Shown: positions 9,069 to 16,788 of the stretch, in pieces
How the letters are laid out: each line of letters starts with the position of its first letter
Position numbering within the stretch: the stretch's first letter is position 1
Origin: Chloroflexota bacterium
GTDB taxonomy: Bacteria > Chloroflexota > Dehalococcoidia > UBA2979
Length of the DNA stretch: 34,642 bases
Reading direction: 5' to 3'
NCBI GenBank assembly: GCA_947446155.1
Contig: CANFFZ010000006.1
Location: 1-34,642, forward strand
Notes under the pieces: model-generated
Seen by the model: only the letters and a program-made list of their open reading frames with translations
Databases searched by the model: none
Told to the model about the DNA's origin: nothing
Made by a program: the position numbers and the translations under genes

Positions 9069-9713
9069 CTACGGCCTCCCAGTCGTGTCATACGCCGCCG
9101 TGACCCCGAGTAGCACACGATCCGCGAGGCCCGCGATGGCCGCGCGTGCGCGCGCCGCCTCGTCCGCCGACATGCTCTTGCGCTCCGCGAGTTGCTTCGC
9201 GGTCTCATCCAGTGAGCGGCGGAAGAAGGTGAACGCCTCGACCGCCCGCAGCAGCGGCGTCCCCCGCTCGTGGAGGATATGGCCGTACTGGTGGCCGATC
9301 TCGTCGACCTCGTGCTCTACCTGGGTGCGGCGTTGCCGCCGCGAGATGTAGTCGCCCACCAGCGCGACCAGGCGCATCCCGAGGGGGCGCAACTCGTCGC
9401 GTTCGGAACCCTCGATAGTCTGGTACCAGGCGGCGTCTTTGCTGCCGGAGTGCAGTTGCCGACGGATGCGGTTGACCGCGGCGGTCTCCAGTTCGCGCTC
9501 CGGCTGGGGCGCCCCACCGTCGGTCATTGCGACCAGGTCGCCCTCGGCGAAGCGGCGGTGGCCGCCGGGAGTGCGGAAGCAGCGCAGTTCGCCGGAGTCC
9601 GCCCAGCGGCGCACGGTCGACTCGTTGACCCCGAGGATCTCACACGCGCGGCCAAGATTGACCCAGCGGGTGCCGTCGGGGGCATGGGTGCCGCTGGCAG
9701 CGTCTGTAGTCAA
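9069..9713 (-). CDS. MerR/excisionase-type HTH regulator with histidine-rich helical C-terminal domain
   Basis: Residues 17-63 are a MerR/excisionase-like winged helix (VNLGRACEILGVNESTVRRW, then RTPGGHRRF). The remaining 140 residues are all-helical. They include a helix with histidines at 134, 141, 145 and 148, followed by FTFFRRSLDE, which recalls the RsbRD N-terminal sensor fold. The gene is first in the sirC-hemA-hemC run and directly abuts it, so a ligand-responsive regulator of tetrapyrrole synthesis is a reasonable inference. Haem or metal binding by the His cluster is speculation. It starts at TTG behind GGTGAG. The target operator is unknown; the candidate at 9753-9769 lies in its own promoter region. 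Confidence 0.75.
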   Translation of the reverse strand: MTTDAASGTHAPDGTRWVNLGRACEILGVNESTVRRWADSGELRCFRTPGGHRRFAEGDLVAMTDGGAPQPERELETAAVNRIRRQLHSGSKDAAWYQTIEGSERDELRPLGMRLVALVGDYISRRQRRTQVEHEVDEIGHQYGHILHERGTPLLRAVEAFTFFRRSLDETAKQLAERKSMSADEAARARAAIAGLADRVLLGVTAAYDTTGRP

Positions 9714-9752
9714 AATCTCACCAAACTTCCCGGCAGCGGGAGAGATTCACCT

Positions 9753-9769
9753 GATATTCTGAGTATATC
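9753..9769 (-). promoter_or_regulatory. Candidate -10 box and inverted repeat upstream of the HTH regulator
   Basis: On the minus strand, TATACT (9762-9767) makes a good -10 box about 50 bases before the regulator's start, but no convincing -35 is seen. It sits inside an inverted repeat, GATAT-N7-ATATC (9753-9757 and 9765-9769). An AT-rich dyad over a -10 box in GC-rich DNA is a plausible operator for the HTH protein encoded downstream. Confidence 0.35.
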
Positions 9770-9813
9770 CGCCGCGCCGGTTGTGTGGGCGGCGGGCGAT
9801 CGTAGTGCCTCGA

Positions 9814-10578
9814 TTACCCCTCGTTCAGCAGCAGTCCGCAGTACGCCGCCAGTTCGTCCGCGGCCATGCGGCGGCAGGTGAACATCGGCGTGTCGCGCTC
9901 GGTGTACGAGGACGACTCGGAGTCCCGTAGGTCGCGCACGAGCGCGAGGAACTCGCCCGGCGAGTTGGCTTCGAAGGCGACGACGAACTCCTGGTCATCT
10001 AGGCCATAGGAGTACGTCGTGTTGATACGGATGTTGTGGTAGGCATGGCCGATGCCGATGTGCTCGTTCATGATCCGTTGGCGCTCGTCGTGCGCGAGCT
10101 TGTACCAGGCACGGGTCTTCACCATCGGGTAGACGAACAGATAGGCGGCGGTGACATCGGCGGCGCGCAGGCGCTCGCGATCCGCGGCGCCCTCGTGCAT
10201 CGGGTTGGTGTACATCGACCGCATGGTCATCGACAGGAACGAGTGCGGCCGCTCGATGACCGAGGCGAGCGGCGAGCGTAGCAAGACGGAGTGCCAGTCC
10301 ATGATCTCGGTCAGATCATCGGCGACCTGCCAGATCAGGAAGTCGGTGTCGCCTCGTGTCCCGACGGTGGTGTAGGTGCGGGTGAGCATCCGCTCGGCGG
10401 AACGCTCGATCAGTTCAGTGATCTGCTTGCCCGCCGCCGCACGCTCCGAGGCGGACGCGGCGCGGAGCGCGTCGCTGACGCGGAAAAAGTTGAACTTCAC
10501 GAACTGCTTGCCGTGCGGCGTGGTGGGTGCGGGCACGTCTCCTGCGATCTGTGGCGCGCCGTGCGGATGCGTGGTCAC
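9814..10578 (-). CDS. Chlorite-dismutase-family coprohaem decarboxylase (HemQ/ChdC type)
   Basis: In actinobacteria and Firmicutes this family oxidatively decarboxylates coprohaem III to haem b. The 254-residue product has the key residues: a tyrosine in FVYPMVKTR (Y150), matching the catalytic tyrosine, and H173 in MNEHIGIGHAY, matching the proximal haem ligand. Their spacing of 23 residues equals the actinobacterial ChdC spacing rather than the longer Firmicutes one. The tail (YTERDTPMFTCRR) also resembles actinobacterial ChdC. The chosen GTG overlaps the ahbAB stop as GTGA; a longer GTG at 10626 is possible. It lies directly after a siroheme decarboxylase, not beside hemH or hemY, which is unusual. 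True chlorite dismutase activity is unlikely. Confidence 0.85.
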   Translation of the reverse strand: MTTHPHGAPQIAGDVPAPTTPHGKQFVKFNFFRVSDALRAASASERAAAGKQITELIERSAERMLTRTYTTVGTRGDTDFLIWQVADDLTEIMDWHSVLLRSPLASVIERPHSFLSMTMRSMYTNPMHEGAADRERLRAADVTAAYLFVYPMVKTRAWYKLAHDERQRIMNEHIGIGHAYHNIRINTTYSYGLDDQEFVVAFEANSPGEFLALVRDLRDSESSSYTERDTPMFTCRRMAADELAAYCGLLLNEG

Positions 10579-11657
10579 TTGCTCGTCTCCGGCCCCCGCG
10601 CGGCTGCTTCGCACAGTGCTTCCCACTGGTCGTACTCGGGGACGAAGTACGGCAGGCGAATCTTCTTGTACTCGGTGCTCGAATACAGCACACGGTGGTC
10701 GGTGATGCCAGTCTCCTGCGCGATCGCGGTTGCGACCTCCTCGACGCCCTCGGCGCGCGGCGCGTGGATCATCGAGAAGACGCTGTACTGCCAGTCCTCG
10801 TAGACCGGGCGCTGGTAGCAGTGCGAGACGTTGCGGTAGCCCGCGACGAACTCGCCGAAGGAGCGGATGCGCTCCTCTGGGACGTTCCAGACGGCCATGC
10901 CGTTGGCGCGGAAGCCCGCCTCGCGGTGGTTGAGGATCGTCGCATAGCGGCGCAGGTGGCCGTGCTCCTGCATCGCGCGGCCGTGCGCGAGCACTGCCTC
11001 GACCGAGGTGCCAAGCGTCTCCGCGACCGCCTCAAACGGGCACGGGATGTCGGGGAGGTCGACCTGCGAGGCGCGGATGTAGGCGATGTCCTCGTCGGTG
11101 ACGGGGAACAGTTTTGCCTGCTCGCGGCGCTCCTCGGAATACTCCGGTTCGCCGCGGGCGTTGGTAGGGCGCTCGCCGGCCATGTCCAGCGTCACGCCGA
11201 TCTTGAAGAGGCGCAGCGTCGGCATCTGGCGCATCGACTCCGCACCGGAGAGCACTCCGAGGCGCTGGACGACCTCGCTCAAGTCGTGGCCGGGGGGCAT
11301 GGCGACCGTGTACCACATGTTGAAGTCGTGGTTGCGGCGGTAGTTGTGGGAGACGCCGGGGTGTGCGTTCACGACGGCCGCGGCGTGCTCCAGTTGATCG
11401 GTGGGCACCCGCGCCGCGACCAGCGCTGAGGAATAGCCAAGCGCCTTGGTGTCGTAGATGGCGCAGACCTGCCGCACCACGCCCGCCGCGCGCGCCTCGC
11501 GCAGGCGGGTGAGTGTCTCGTCCTCGGTGAGGCCCAGGCGCGCGCCAACTTCGGCGTAGGGGCGCTCGACGAGCGGAAAGTGATCCTGCAACTCGTTGAG
11601 CACGCGCGCGGTGGTCTCATCGAGCGTCGCGTGCGGGCGCTTTGCTGTCGTCGTCAT
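10575..11657 (-). CDS. ahbAB: Fused siroheme decarboxylase AhbA-AhbB (NirDL-like, AsnC/Lrp fold)
   Basis: This 360-residue protein is two tandem AsnC/Lrp-like units. The first (about 10-160) has an HTH-like N-terminus and SHNYRRNHDFNMWYTV (103-118); the second (about 185-345) has RRYATILNHREAGFRANGMA and SHCYQRPVYEDWQYSVF. The paired SHNY/SHCY segments and the VYEDW pattern are typical of AhbA/AhbB and NirD/L/G/H. These form a heterodimer that removes two acetate carboxyls from siroheme to give 12,18-didecarboxysiroheme. With no nitrite-reductase d1 genes nearby, haem b synthesis is more likely than haem d1. Transcriptional repressor function is unlikely despite the fold. The ATG overlaps the upstream stop as ATGA. 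Confidence 0.88.
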   Translation of the reverse strand: MTTTAKRPHATLDETTARVLNELQDHFPLVERPYAEVGARLGLTEDETLTRLREARAAGVVRQVCAIYDTKALGYSSALVAARVPTDQLEHAAAVVNAHPGVSHNYRRNHDFNMWYTVAMPPGHDLSEVVQRLGVLSGAESMRQMPTLRLFKIGVTLDMAGERPTNARGEPEYSEERREQAKLFPVTDEDIAYIRASQVDLPDIPCPFEAVAETLGTSVEAVLAHGRAMQEHGHLRRYATILNHREAGFRANGMAVWNVPEERIRSFGEFVAGYRNVSHCYQRPVYEDWQYSVFSMIHAPRAEGVEEVATAIAQETGITDHRVLYSSTEYKKIRLPYFVPEYDQWEALCEAAARGPETSK

Positions 11658-12664
11658 CGTGCCACCGCCTGCTCTACTTCCCGGGGGAGTCCGTAGTTGC
11701 TCTCGAACAGTTCGGCGACACGCCGCATGTCGTCATCGCTGAGGCCGGGCACATCGGACGCGCCGATGAACTCTTCCATCTGCTTCAGGTCGTAGATGTT
11801 GGGCAGTGCGCTCACGACCGACGGGTCGTGCAGCACATAGCGCAGCGCCGCCTGCGCGAGCGTGCGTCTCGTGCCGTTGGTGAGGAAATCGAGTTGCTCG
11901 ATCTTTTTCACGCCATTGGTGAGCCATGCTTGCGGGCGGTGCCGCCGGTGGTCGTGCTCCGCGAACGTGGTGTTTGTGTCGTAGTTGCCTTCGAGCATCC
12001 CCGAGGAGTGCGGCACGCGTACGAGCAGCGACTTGTGCTCGCGCCGCGCAACCTCGATCAAGGCGCGGCCGGGATCGAGTTCGAGGGCGTTGTAGATCAT
12101 GTGGACGATGTCGACGGGCAGTTCCGTGAGCGAGTAGATGCCCTCGTCCAACCACCCGATCGCGGGGCCGAGGGCGACACCGATCGAGCGCACCTTACCG
12201 GCCTGCTTCACCTTGTCGAGGAACGTCCACACCTCGTCACGCTGGAGATGTTCCATGCGCACGTTGTGCAGTTGCCAGAGGTCGAGACGATCCGTGCCGA
12301 GCCGCCGCAGCGAGCCTTCAAGCGCCTGCTCTAGGAACGGGATGTCGAGGCGGTGCGGCGCTTCCTGGTGTCCCGCGCGGCGCTCGCCGGCGGTGGACTG
12401 CCAGTCGTAGCCGAACTTGGAGGCGATGGTGATCTCGTCGCGGTCGGCGCCGGGGAATGCCTGTGCCATGATCGTTTCGCCGCGCCCGTTGCCGTAGGTG
12501 TCTGCGGTGTCGAAGAAGGTGACGCCGCGGTCGAAGGCCTGCCGCAGCAGCGTGATCGCCTGCTCGTCGGTGTACTCGCCCCACCAGCCCGAGGCGAGCG
12601 TCCACACTCCGAAGCCTACTTCGGAAACCTCGATGCCGGTGTCAGCAATCGTCCGGTACCGCAT
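11654..12664 (-). CDS. Aldo/keto reductase
   Basis: A 336-residue NADPH-dependent oxidoreductase of the AKR superfamily. The catalytic tetrad is intact: D52 and Y57 in FFDTADTYGNGRGE, K83 in ASKFGYDW and H133 in LWQLHN. Insertions such as YDTNTTFAEHDHRRHRPQAW separate it from typical short AKRs. The ATG at 12662-12664 has GGGAGGGA upstream; an upstream in-frame extension lacks support. It heads the cluster and its stop overlaps the ahbAB start, so it is co-translated with the late haem enzymes. Its substrate is not identifiable; a redox step in tetrapyrrole metabolism is only suggested by context. Confidence 0.88.
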   Translation of the reverse strand: MRYRTIADTGIEVSEVGFGVWTLASGWWGEYTDEQAITLLRQAFDRGVTFFDTADTYGNGRGETIMAQAFPGADRDEITIASKFGYDWQSTAGERRAGHQEAPHRLDIPFLEQALEGSLRRLGTDRLDLWQLHNVRMEHLQRDEVWTFLDKVKQAGKVRSIGVALGPAIGWLDEGIYSLTELPVDIVHMIYNALELDPGRALIEVARREHKSLLVRVPHSSGMLEGNYDTNTTFAEHDHRRHRPQAWLTNGVKKIEQLDFLTNGTRRTLAQAALRYVLHDPSVVSALPNIYDLKQMEEFIGASDVPGLSDDDMRRVAELFESNYGLPREVEQAVAR

Positions 12665-12743
12665 CAGCGCCGTCCCTCCCCCTGCGCACCACATCCTGAC
12701 TCACCCGCTGCTGTCCGCAATGGCCGGGAGAGTTGAATCCCGG

Positions 12744-12772
12744 AGATTTAGCAAGATTTTAGGTTTAGATTT
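12744..12772 (-). promoter_or_regulatory. AT-rich control region upstream of the haem cluster with three AGATTT repeats
   Basis: The 129-base gap 12665-12793 contains a strongly AT-rich block. AGATTT occurs three times on the plus strand (12744-12749, 12754-12759, 12767-12772), spaced 10 and 13 bases apart, near one helical turn. A TAAAAT -10-like hexamer lies at 12756-12761 on the minus strand, without a good -35. A CCGGGA/TCCCGG hairpin (12724-12743) follows. Probable promoter and regulator-binding region; the exact start is not resolved. Confidence 0.4.
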
Positions 12773-12793
12773 TTGCGATCGTGATAGGGCGTT

Positions 12794-13990
12794 TCAGGGG
12801 CGCTCGCGGCCGGGGCGGCCTCGGGAGACGGCGCTGTCGCCAAAGCGGTCGCGGATGGCGTCAACGGCGCGGTCGAGGCGCTCGTCGCGCAGCACCGGGG
12901 CGTTCTCGAAGCTGAGTTGCACGGCATCCTCCACAAGGTTGGTCGCGCCGAGGCCGATCAGCCGGACGGGCCGCTGGCCCAGTTCGGCGAACACCTCATC
13001 GAGCAGCGCCGAGGCCAGCGAGGCCAGTTCCGCCGTCGTCTGCGCGGGGCGTACAACCGTGCGCGAGCGCGTCACCATGCTGAAGTCAGGCCAGCGTACC
13101 TTGAGCGTCACCGTTCGCGCCCGCCGTCCGGCATGGCGCAAGTCGCTGCCTACGCGCTCGGCGTGCCGCTGGAGCGTCTGCCGCAACTCATCGAGGTCGG
13201 TCACATCGGCCTCGAATGTCACCTCGCGGGAGACGGACACCGCTGCGCGTGGCACTGCACGCACTTCGTTCGTATCGATGCCGCGTGCGCGCTCCGAGAG
13301 CGTGGCCCCGCTGCTGCCGAAGCGGCGCTGGAGCCAGCGGACATCGAGTTCTGCGATCTGGCCGATGGTGCGCACGCCCACGGCCTGTAACGCCTCGGCG
13401 AGTTTCGCGCCGACCGTAGGGAGTTCGCGCATCGGGAGCGGGGCGAGGAAGGCCGCGTCGCCACCCTCGGGGATATCGAGCAGGCCATTCGGCTTCGCGC
13501 GGTCGGAAGCGACTTTGGCCGCGGTTTTGCCGCCAGCGATGCCTGCGGAGACCGCGAGGCCGATGGTCTCCCGCACGCGCGCGCGGATCGCCTCGGCCGC
13601 CGCGCGGGCTGCACCGGGGCCATCGCCGATGCCGGTGAGGTCAACGTATGCTTCGTCAAGGCCGGCCGACTCGACGACCGGCGAGATAGAGCGCAACACG
13701 TTGTGGAACTCAATGGAGAGGGCGCGGTACCGCGCGAGGTCAGGCGGCACGACGATGGCCTGTGGGCAGAGGCGGAGCGCCTGCACCATTGGCTGCGCGG
13801 AGTGGCAACCGAACTTGCGCGCCTCGTAGGACGCGGTCGCGACCACTGAGCGCGGCCCGCGCCCGCCGACGAGCACGGGCTTGCCGATCAGGGTGGCGTC
13901 GCGCAGCCGCTCAACGGCGACGAAGAAGGCATCGAGATCAAAGTGCGCGATGCGCCGCGGCAACGGTCCCTCGCCGCCCGGCGTGCTCAT
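12794..13990 (-). CDS. dinB: DNA polymerase IV (Y-family translesion polymerase)
   Basis: The 398-residue product is an error-prone lesion-bypass polymerase. Catalytic carboxylates are visible in HFDLDAFFVAVE (D18, D20) and GLDEAYVDLT (D112, E113). Helix-hairpin-helix and little-finger regions follow, and a QLSF segment near the C-terminus resembles the clamp-binding QLxLF motif. The ATG follows GAGG. It is the last gene after the riboflavin set, 22 bases from the small membrane protein gene. The clamp partner dnaN is in the same window but far away. Confidence 0.94.
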   Translation of the reverse strand: MSTPGGEGPLPRRIAHFDLDAFFVAVERLRDATLIGKPVLVGGRGPRSVVATASYEARKFGCHSAQPMVQALRLCPQAIVVPPDLARYRALSIEFHNVLRSISPVVESAGLDEAYVDLTGIGDGPGAARAAAEAIRARVRETIGLAVSAGIAGGKTAAKVASDRAKPNGLLDIPEGGDAAFLAPLPMRELPTVGAKLAEALQAVGVRTIGQIAELDVRWLQRRFGSSGATLSERARGIDTNEVRAVPRAAVSVSREVTFEADVTDLDELRQTLQRHAERVGSDLRHAGRRARTVTLKVRWPDFSMVTRSRTVVRPAQTTAELASLASALLDEVFAELGQRPVRLIGLGATNLVEDAVQLSFENAPVLRDERLDRAVDAIRDRFGDSAVSRGRPGRERP

Positions 13991-14012
13991 CTGCGCCTCA
14001 CGGGTGCTGCCC

Positions 14013-14414
14013 CTACGAGGAGCCGTTTACGCGGATCGCGATGCTCGCGACCGGCGTCATGCCGCTCGGCGTGCCTTCGATCTCGCCATTGCCGCTCGCC
14101 TCGGCAGCGTCGAACTCCGAGATGGGGGCAGGCTCCTGCTCCACCGGCTCGACGTTCGTGAGGCCCTGCATCTCGTCCTCGGTGACGGTCTCGACAGCCT
14201 CCTCGGGACTCTGGCCGTTCAGCATGCGGCGCGCGATGGCGACGCCGGCCAGCACGATCAGCGATGACGAGATCGCCGCGCCGCCCGCGATGAACTTGTG
14301 CCGCCGCACCAGTTCGGGGAACCGTTCCAGCGCCTTGTAAGCGAGGCGGATGGAGGTCTCCGCCGCGCGGTCGATCTGCTCGCCGCCGCTGGGGTGTCCG
14401 TCTGGAGGGGTCAT
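14013..14414 (-). CDS. Small hypothetical single-pass membrane protein
   Basis: A 133-residue protein starting MTPPDGHPSGGEQ. A basic amphipathic stretch (RLAYKALERFPELVRRHK) precedes one predicted membrane helix at about 41-61 and a long acidic tail rich in Glu, Pro and Gly. The ATG overlaps the ribH stop as ATGA, and dinB follows 22 bases later, so it is co-transcribed with the riboflavin genes. No family recognised. The longer reading frame upstream is ribH sequence read out of frame and was discarded. Confidence 0.7.
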   Translation of the reverse strand: MTPPDGHPSGGEQIDRAAETSIRLAYKALERFPELVRRHKFIAGGAAISSSLIVLAGVAIARRMLNGQSPEEAVETVTEDEMQGLTNVEPVEQEPAPISEFDAAEASGNGEIEGTPSGMTPVASIAIRVNGSS

Positions 14415-14932
14415 GCTCGTGTCCCTTCTGGGCGCTGACTTCCGGCAGTAGCCTGCTCCGGCGCGTCGGCTTCGATGAGAGGCCGCAGCGTCGCCATCTC
14501 GATGGCCGCGAGCATCGCCTCGCGACCCTTGTTGCCCACGACGCCCCCCGCGCGCGCCTGAGCCTGTTCCAGTGTGTCCGAGGTGATCACCCCGAACGTC
14601 ACCGGCACACCAAACTCCAGCGCCACGGAGCCGATGCCCCGCGCCGCTTCCCCCGCTACGAAATCGAAGTGCGGCGTCTGCCCCCGGATCACCGCGCCGA
14701 CGCACGCGATGGCGTCGTAGCGGTCGGTGGAGGCGAGCCATTGCGCCGCCATCGGTAACTCGAACGCACCAGGCACCCAGACGACATCGATGTCATCGCC
14801 GGCGACGCCGGACTCGATGGCGGTGTCGGTCGCGCCCTTGAGTAGGCGCTCGGTGATCAGCTCGTTGAAGCGCGAGACCACCACAGCCACGCGCAGGCCC
14901 GCGCCATCCAGCGGCCCCTCAAGGGTGCGCAT
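14411..14932 (-). CDS. ribH: 6,7-dimethyl-8-ribityllumazine synthase
   Basis: It condenses the ribityl-aminopyrimidine with 3,4-dihydroxy-2-butanone 4-phosphate to lumazine, the penultimate riboflavin step. The 173-residue product has RFN (21-23, aromatic F22), VPGAFELP (53-60), GAVIRGQTPHFD with catalytic H88, and GVITSDTLEQAQARAG. The last 20 or so residues are a variable tail. The ATG at 14930-14932 lies two bases after the ribBA stop. Confidence 0.95.
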   Translation of the reverse strand: MRTLEGPLDGAGLRVAVVVSRFNELITERLLKGATDTAIESGVAGDDIDVVWVPGAFELPMAAQWLASTDRYDAIACVGAVIRGQTPHFDFVAGEAARGIGSVALEFGVPVTFGVITSDTLEQAQARAGGVVGNKGREAMLAAIEMATLRPLIEADAPEQATAGSQRPEGTRA

Positions 14933-14934
14933 CC

Positions 14935-16179
14935 CTAGAGCCCCTCGGAGGCGAGCAGGTGCCCCATCTTGGTGCGCTTGGTTTGGAGGTAGCGGATGTT
15001 GTGCGGGTTCGGCGTCACCTCGAGCGGCACGCGCTCCACGATCTCCAGGCTGAAGCCTTCGAGGCCAGAGCGCTTCGCCGGGTTGTTGGTCATCAGCCGC
15101 AACTGCCGGATGCCGAGGTCGAGCAGGATCTGCATGCCGATGCCGTACTCGCGCTTGTCGGCAGGCAGGCCGAGCGCCTCGTTCGCCTCGACGGTGTCGA
15201 GGCCGCCGTCCTGCAACCGGTAGGCGCGGATCTTGTTGTGCAGGCCGATGCCGCGGCCCTCTTGATCCATGTAGACGATGGCGCCGCGACCGGCCTCGGC
15301 GACGCGCTGGAGTGCCTGCTCCAGTTGTTCGCCGCAGTCGCAGCGCAGTGAGCCGAAGACATCGCCGGTCACGCACTGGTCATGGACGCGTACCAGCACC
15401 GGGTCGCCGGTGGTCAGGTCGCCGAGCGTCAGCGCGAAATGCTCTTTGGTATCGATCAGCGTGCGGTAAGCAATGGCCATAAAGTCGCCGAACTTGGTTG
15501 GCAGCAGCGATTCGGCCACACGCTCGACGAGGCGTTCGGTGTGCACGCGGTACGCGATGAGTGCATCCACGCTCACGATCTTCATCTTGTGCTTGCGCGC
15601 GAACTTTCGGAGGTCAGGCATGCGTGCCATCGTGCCGTCTTCGGCCATCACCTCGCAGATCACCGATGCGGGGTACAGCCCCGCGAGGCGTGCGAGATCG
15701 ACGGATGCCTCGGTCTGACCGGTGCGAACTAGGACACCGCCTTCGCGGGCGCGGAGCGGGAACATGTGCCCCGGCTGCGTCAGGTCGTGCGGGCCGCTCG
15801 ACGGGTCGATCAGCACCTCGACCGTGCGGGCGCGGTCGGCGGCAGAGATACCGGTGGTGACGCCTGTACGCGCCTCGACACTCACGGTGAACGCGGTGCC
15901 GAGGGGCGCGGTGTTCTGGCCGACCATCGGGTGCAGTTCGAGTTGGTCGAGGCGCTCGCCGGTCATGGCGATGCAGATCAAGCCTCGGGCGTGCTTGGCC
16001 ATGAAGTTGATGCTGTCCGCGGTGCAGAACTGCGCCGGGATGCAGACATCGCCTTCGTTCTCGCGGTCTTTGTTGTCGACGATGATGACGGGGCGGCCAG
16101 CGCGAAACTCTTCGATCGCCTCGGCGACGGTAACGGTTCCAGCCTCCGGTGCGTCTGCCCGGGTCCGGTTGCTCGCCAT
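14935..16179 (-). CDS. ribBA: Bifunctional 3,4-dihydroxy-2-butanone 4-phosphate synthase / GTP cyclohydrolase II
   Basis: Residues 15-210 are RibB (DNKDRENEGD, 35-44), making the four-carbon unit from ribulose 5-phosphate. Residues 225-410 are RibA, with zinc cysteines C269, C280 and C282 in GSLRCDCGEQL and the DQEGRGIGL segment, opening GTP to the pyrimidine precursor. Both active sites look intact. At 414 residues it is of normal length. It sits between ribE and ribH in a tight operon. Confidence 0.97.
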   Translation of the reverse strand: MASNRTRADAPEAGTVTVAEAIEEFRAGRPVIIVDNKDRENEGDVCIPAQFCTADSINFMAKHARGLICIAMTGERLDQLELHPMVGQNTAPLGTAFTVSVEARTGVTTGISAADRARTVEVLIDPSSGPHDLTQPGHMFPLRAREGGVLVRTGQTEASVDLARLAGLYPASVICEVMAEDGTMARMPDLRKFARKHKMKIVSVDALIAYRVHTERLVERVAESLLPTKFGDFMAIAYRTLIDTKEHFALTLGDLTTGDPVLVRVHDQCVTGDVFGSLRCDCGEQLEQALQRVAEAGRGAIVYMDQEGRGIGLHNKIRAYRLQDGGLDTVEANEALGLPADKREYGIGMQILLDLGIRQLRLMTNNPAKRSGLEGFSLEIVERVPLEVTPNPHNIRYLQTKRTKMGHLLASEGL

Positions 16180-16200
16180 GGGACGCTCCTAGGGGAGTCG

Positions 16201-16785
16201 CTAGGTTGCCCGTTCGGCCAGCAATTGGTCGACGTACCTGGCGATGATGTCTGTCTCCAAGTTGATGCTAGCACCAGCCTCCCGTGGCGTCAGGTTGGTG
16301 TGCTCCTGCGTGTACTGCACCAGCGACACTGAGAACGACTCGGCATCCTTCGCCATAACGGTCAAAGAGACGCCGTCCACGCAGACGGGGCCCTTCATCA
16401 CGATGTAGCGCAGGTACTCCGGCGGCGTGCGAAAGCGCGCGATCACCGCGTCGCCTTCCGGCGTCAGGCTATCGAGGGTGCAGATGGTCTCCACCACGCC
16501 TCGCACGATGTGCCCTGAGAGCCGGTCTGCCGCCCGCACCGAGCGTTCGAGGTTCACGCGCGCCCCGGCCGGGGCGTCGCCGAGGTTGGAACGGCGGAAG
16601 GTCTCCGGCATCACATCGAACGTCATCGAGCCGCTATCCATCGTGCGCACGGTCAGGTCGACGCCATTCACGGCGATGGAGTCGCCGAGCCGGGTGCCCT
16701 CGACGATCGTGGAGCACTCGATCACCAGCACACCGCCCTCGCGGCTGCGTACCGTGCCGATTTCTTCGATGATCCCTGTGAACAT
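16201..16785 (-). CDS. ribE: Riboflavin synthase, alpha chain
   Basis: It dismutates two lumazines to riboflavin. The 194-residue product starts with the canonical MFTGIIEEIG and has two barrel repeats (VNGVDLTV and VDGVSLTV; GHIVRGVVE in the first). Two usually conserved positions differ: NGVCLT is NGVDLT, and the second histidine of GH-x3-GH is valine. The remaining sequence (MPETFRRSNLGD, VNLERSVR, VQYTQEHTNL) is typical, so it is probably active. It lies three bases after ribD. Confidence 0.93.
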   Translation of the reverse strand: MFTGIIEEIGTVRSREGGVLVIECSTIVEGTRLGDSIAVNGVDLTVRTMDSGSMTFDVMPETFRRSNLGDAPAGARVNLERSVRAADRLSGHIVRGVVETICTLDSLTPEGDAVIARFRTPPEYLRYIVMKGPVCVDGVSLTVMAKDAESFSVSLVQYTQEHTNLTPREAGASINLETDIIARYVDQLLAERAT

Positions 16786-16788
16786 TCG

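Noticed and set aside
10575..11657. Lrp/AsnC transcription factor
   Set aside because: The SHNY/SHCY and VYEDW motifs, the duplicated layout and haem-gene neighbours fit siroheme decarboxylase.
12724..12743. CCGGGA/TCCCGG hairpin as a dinB terminator
   Set aside because: The stem is only six base pairs and no T-run follows on the minus strand.
12498..13829. 443-codon plus-strand open frame
   Set aside because: Antisense to the aldo/keto reductase and dinB; Ser/Arg-rich, no motif, no ribosome site.
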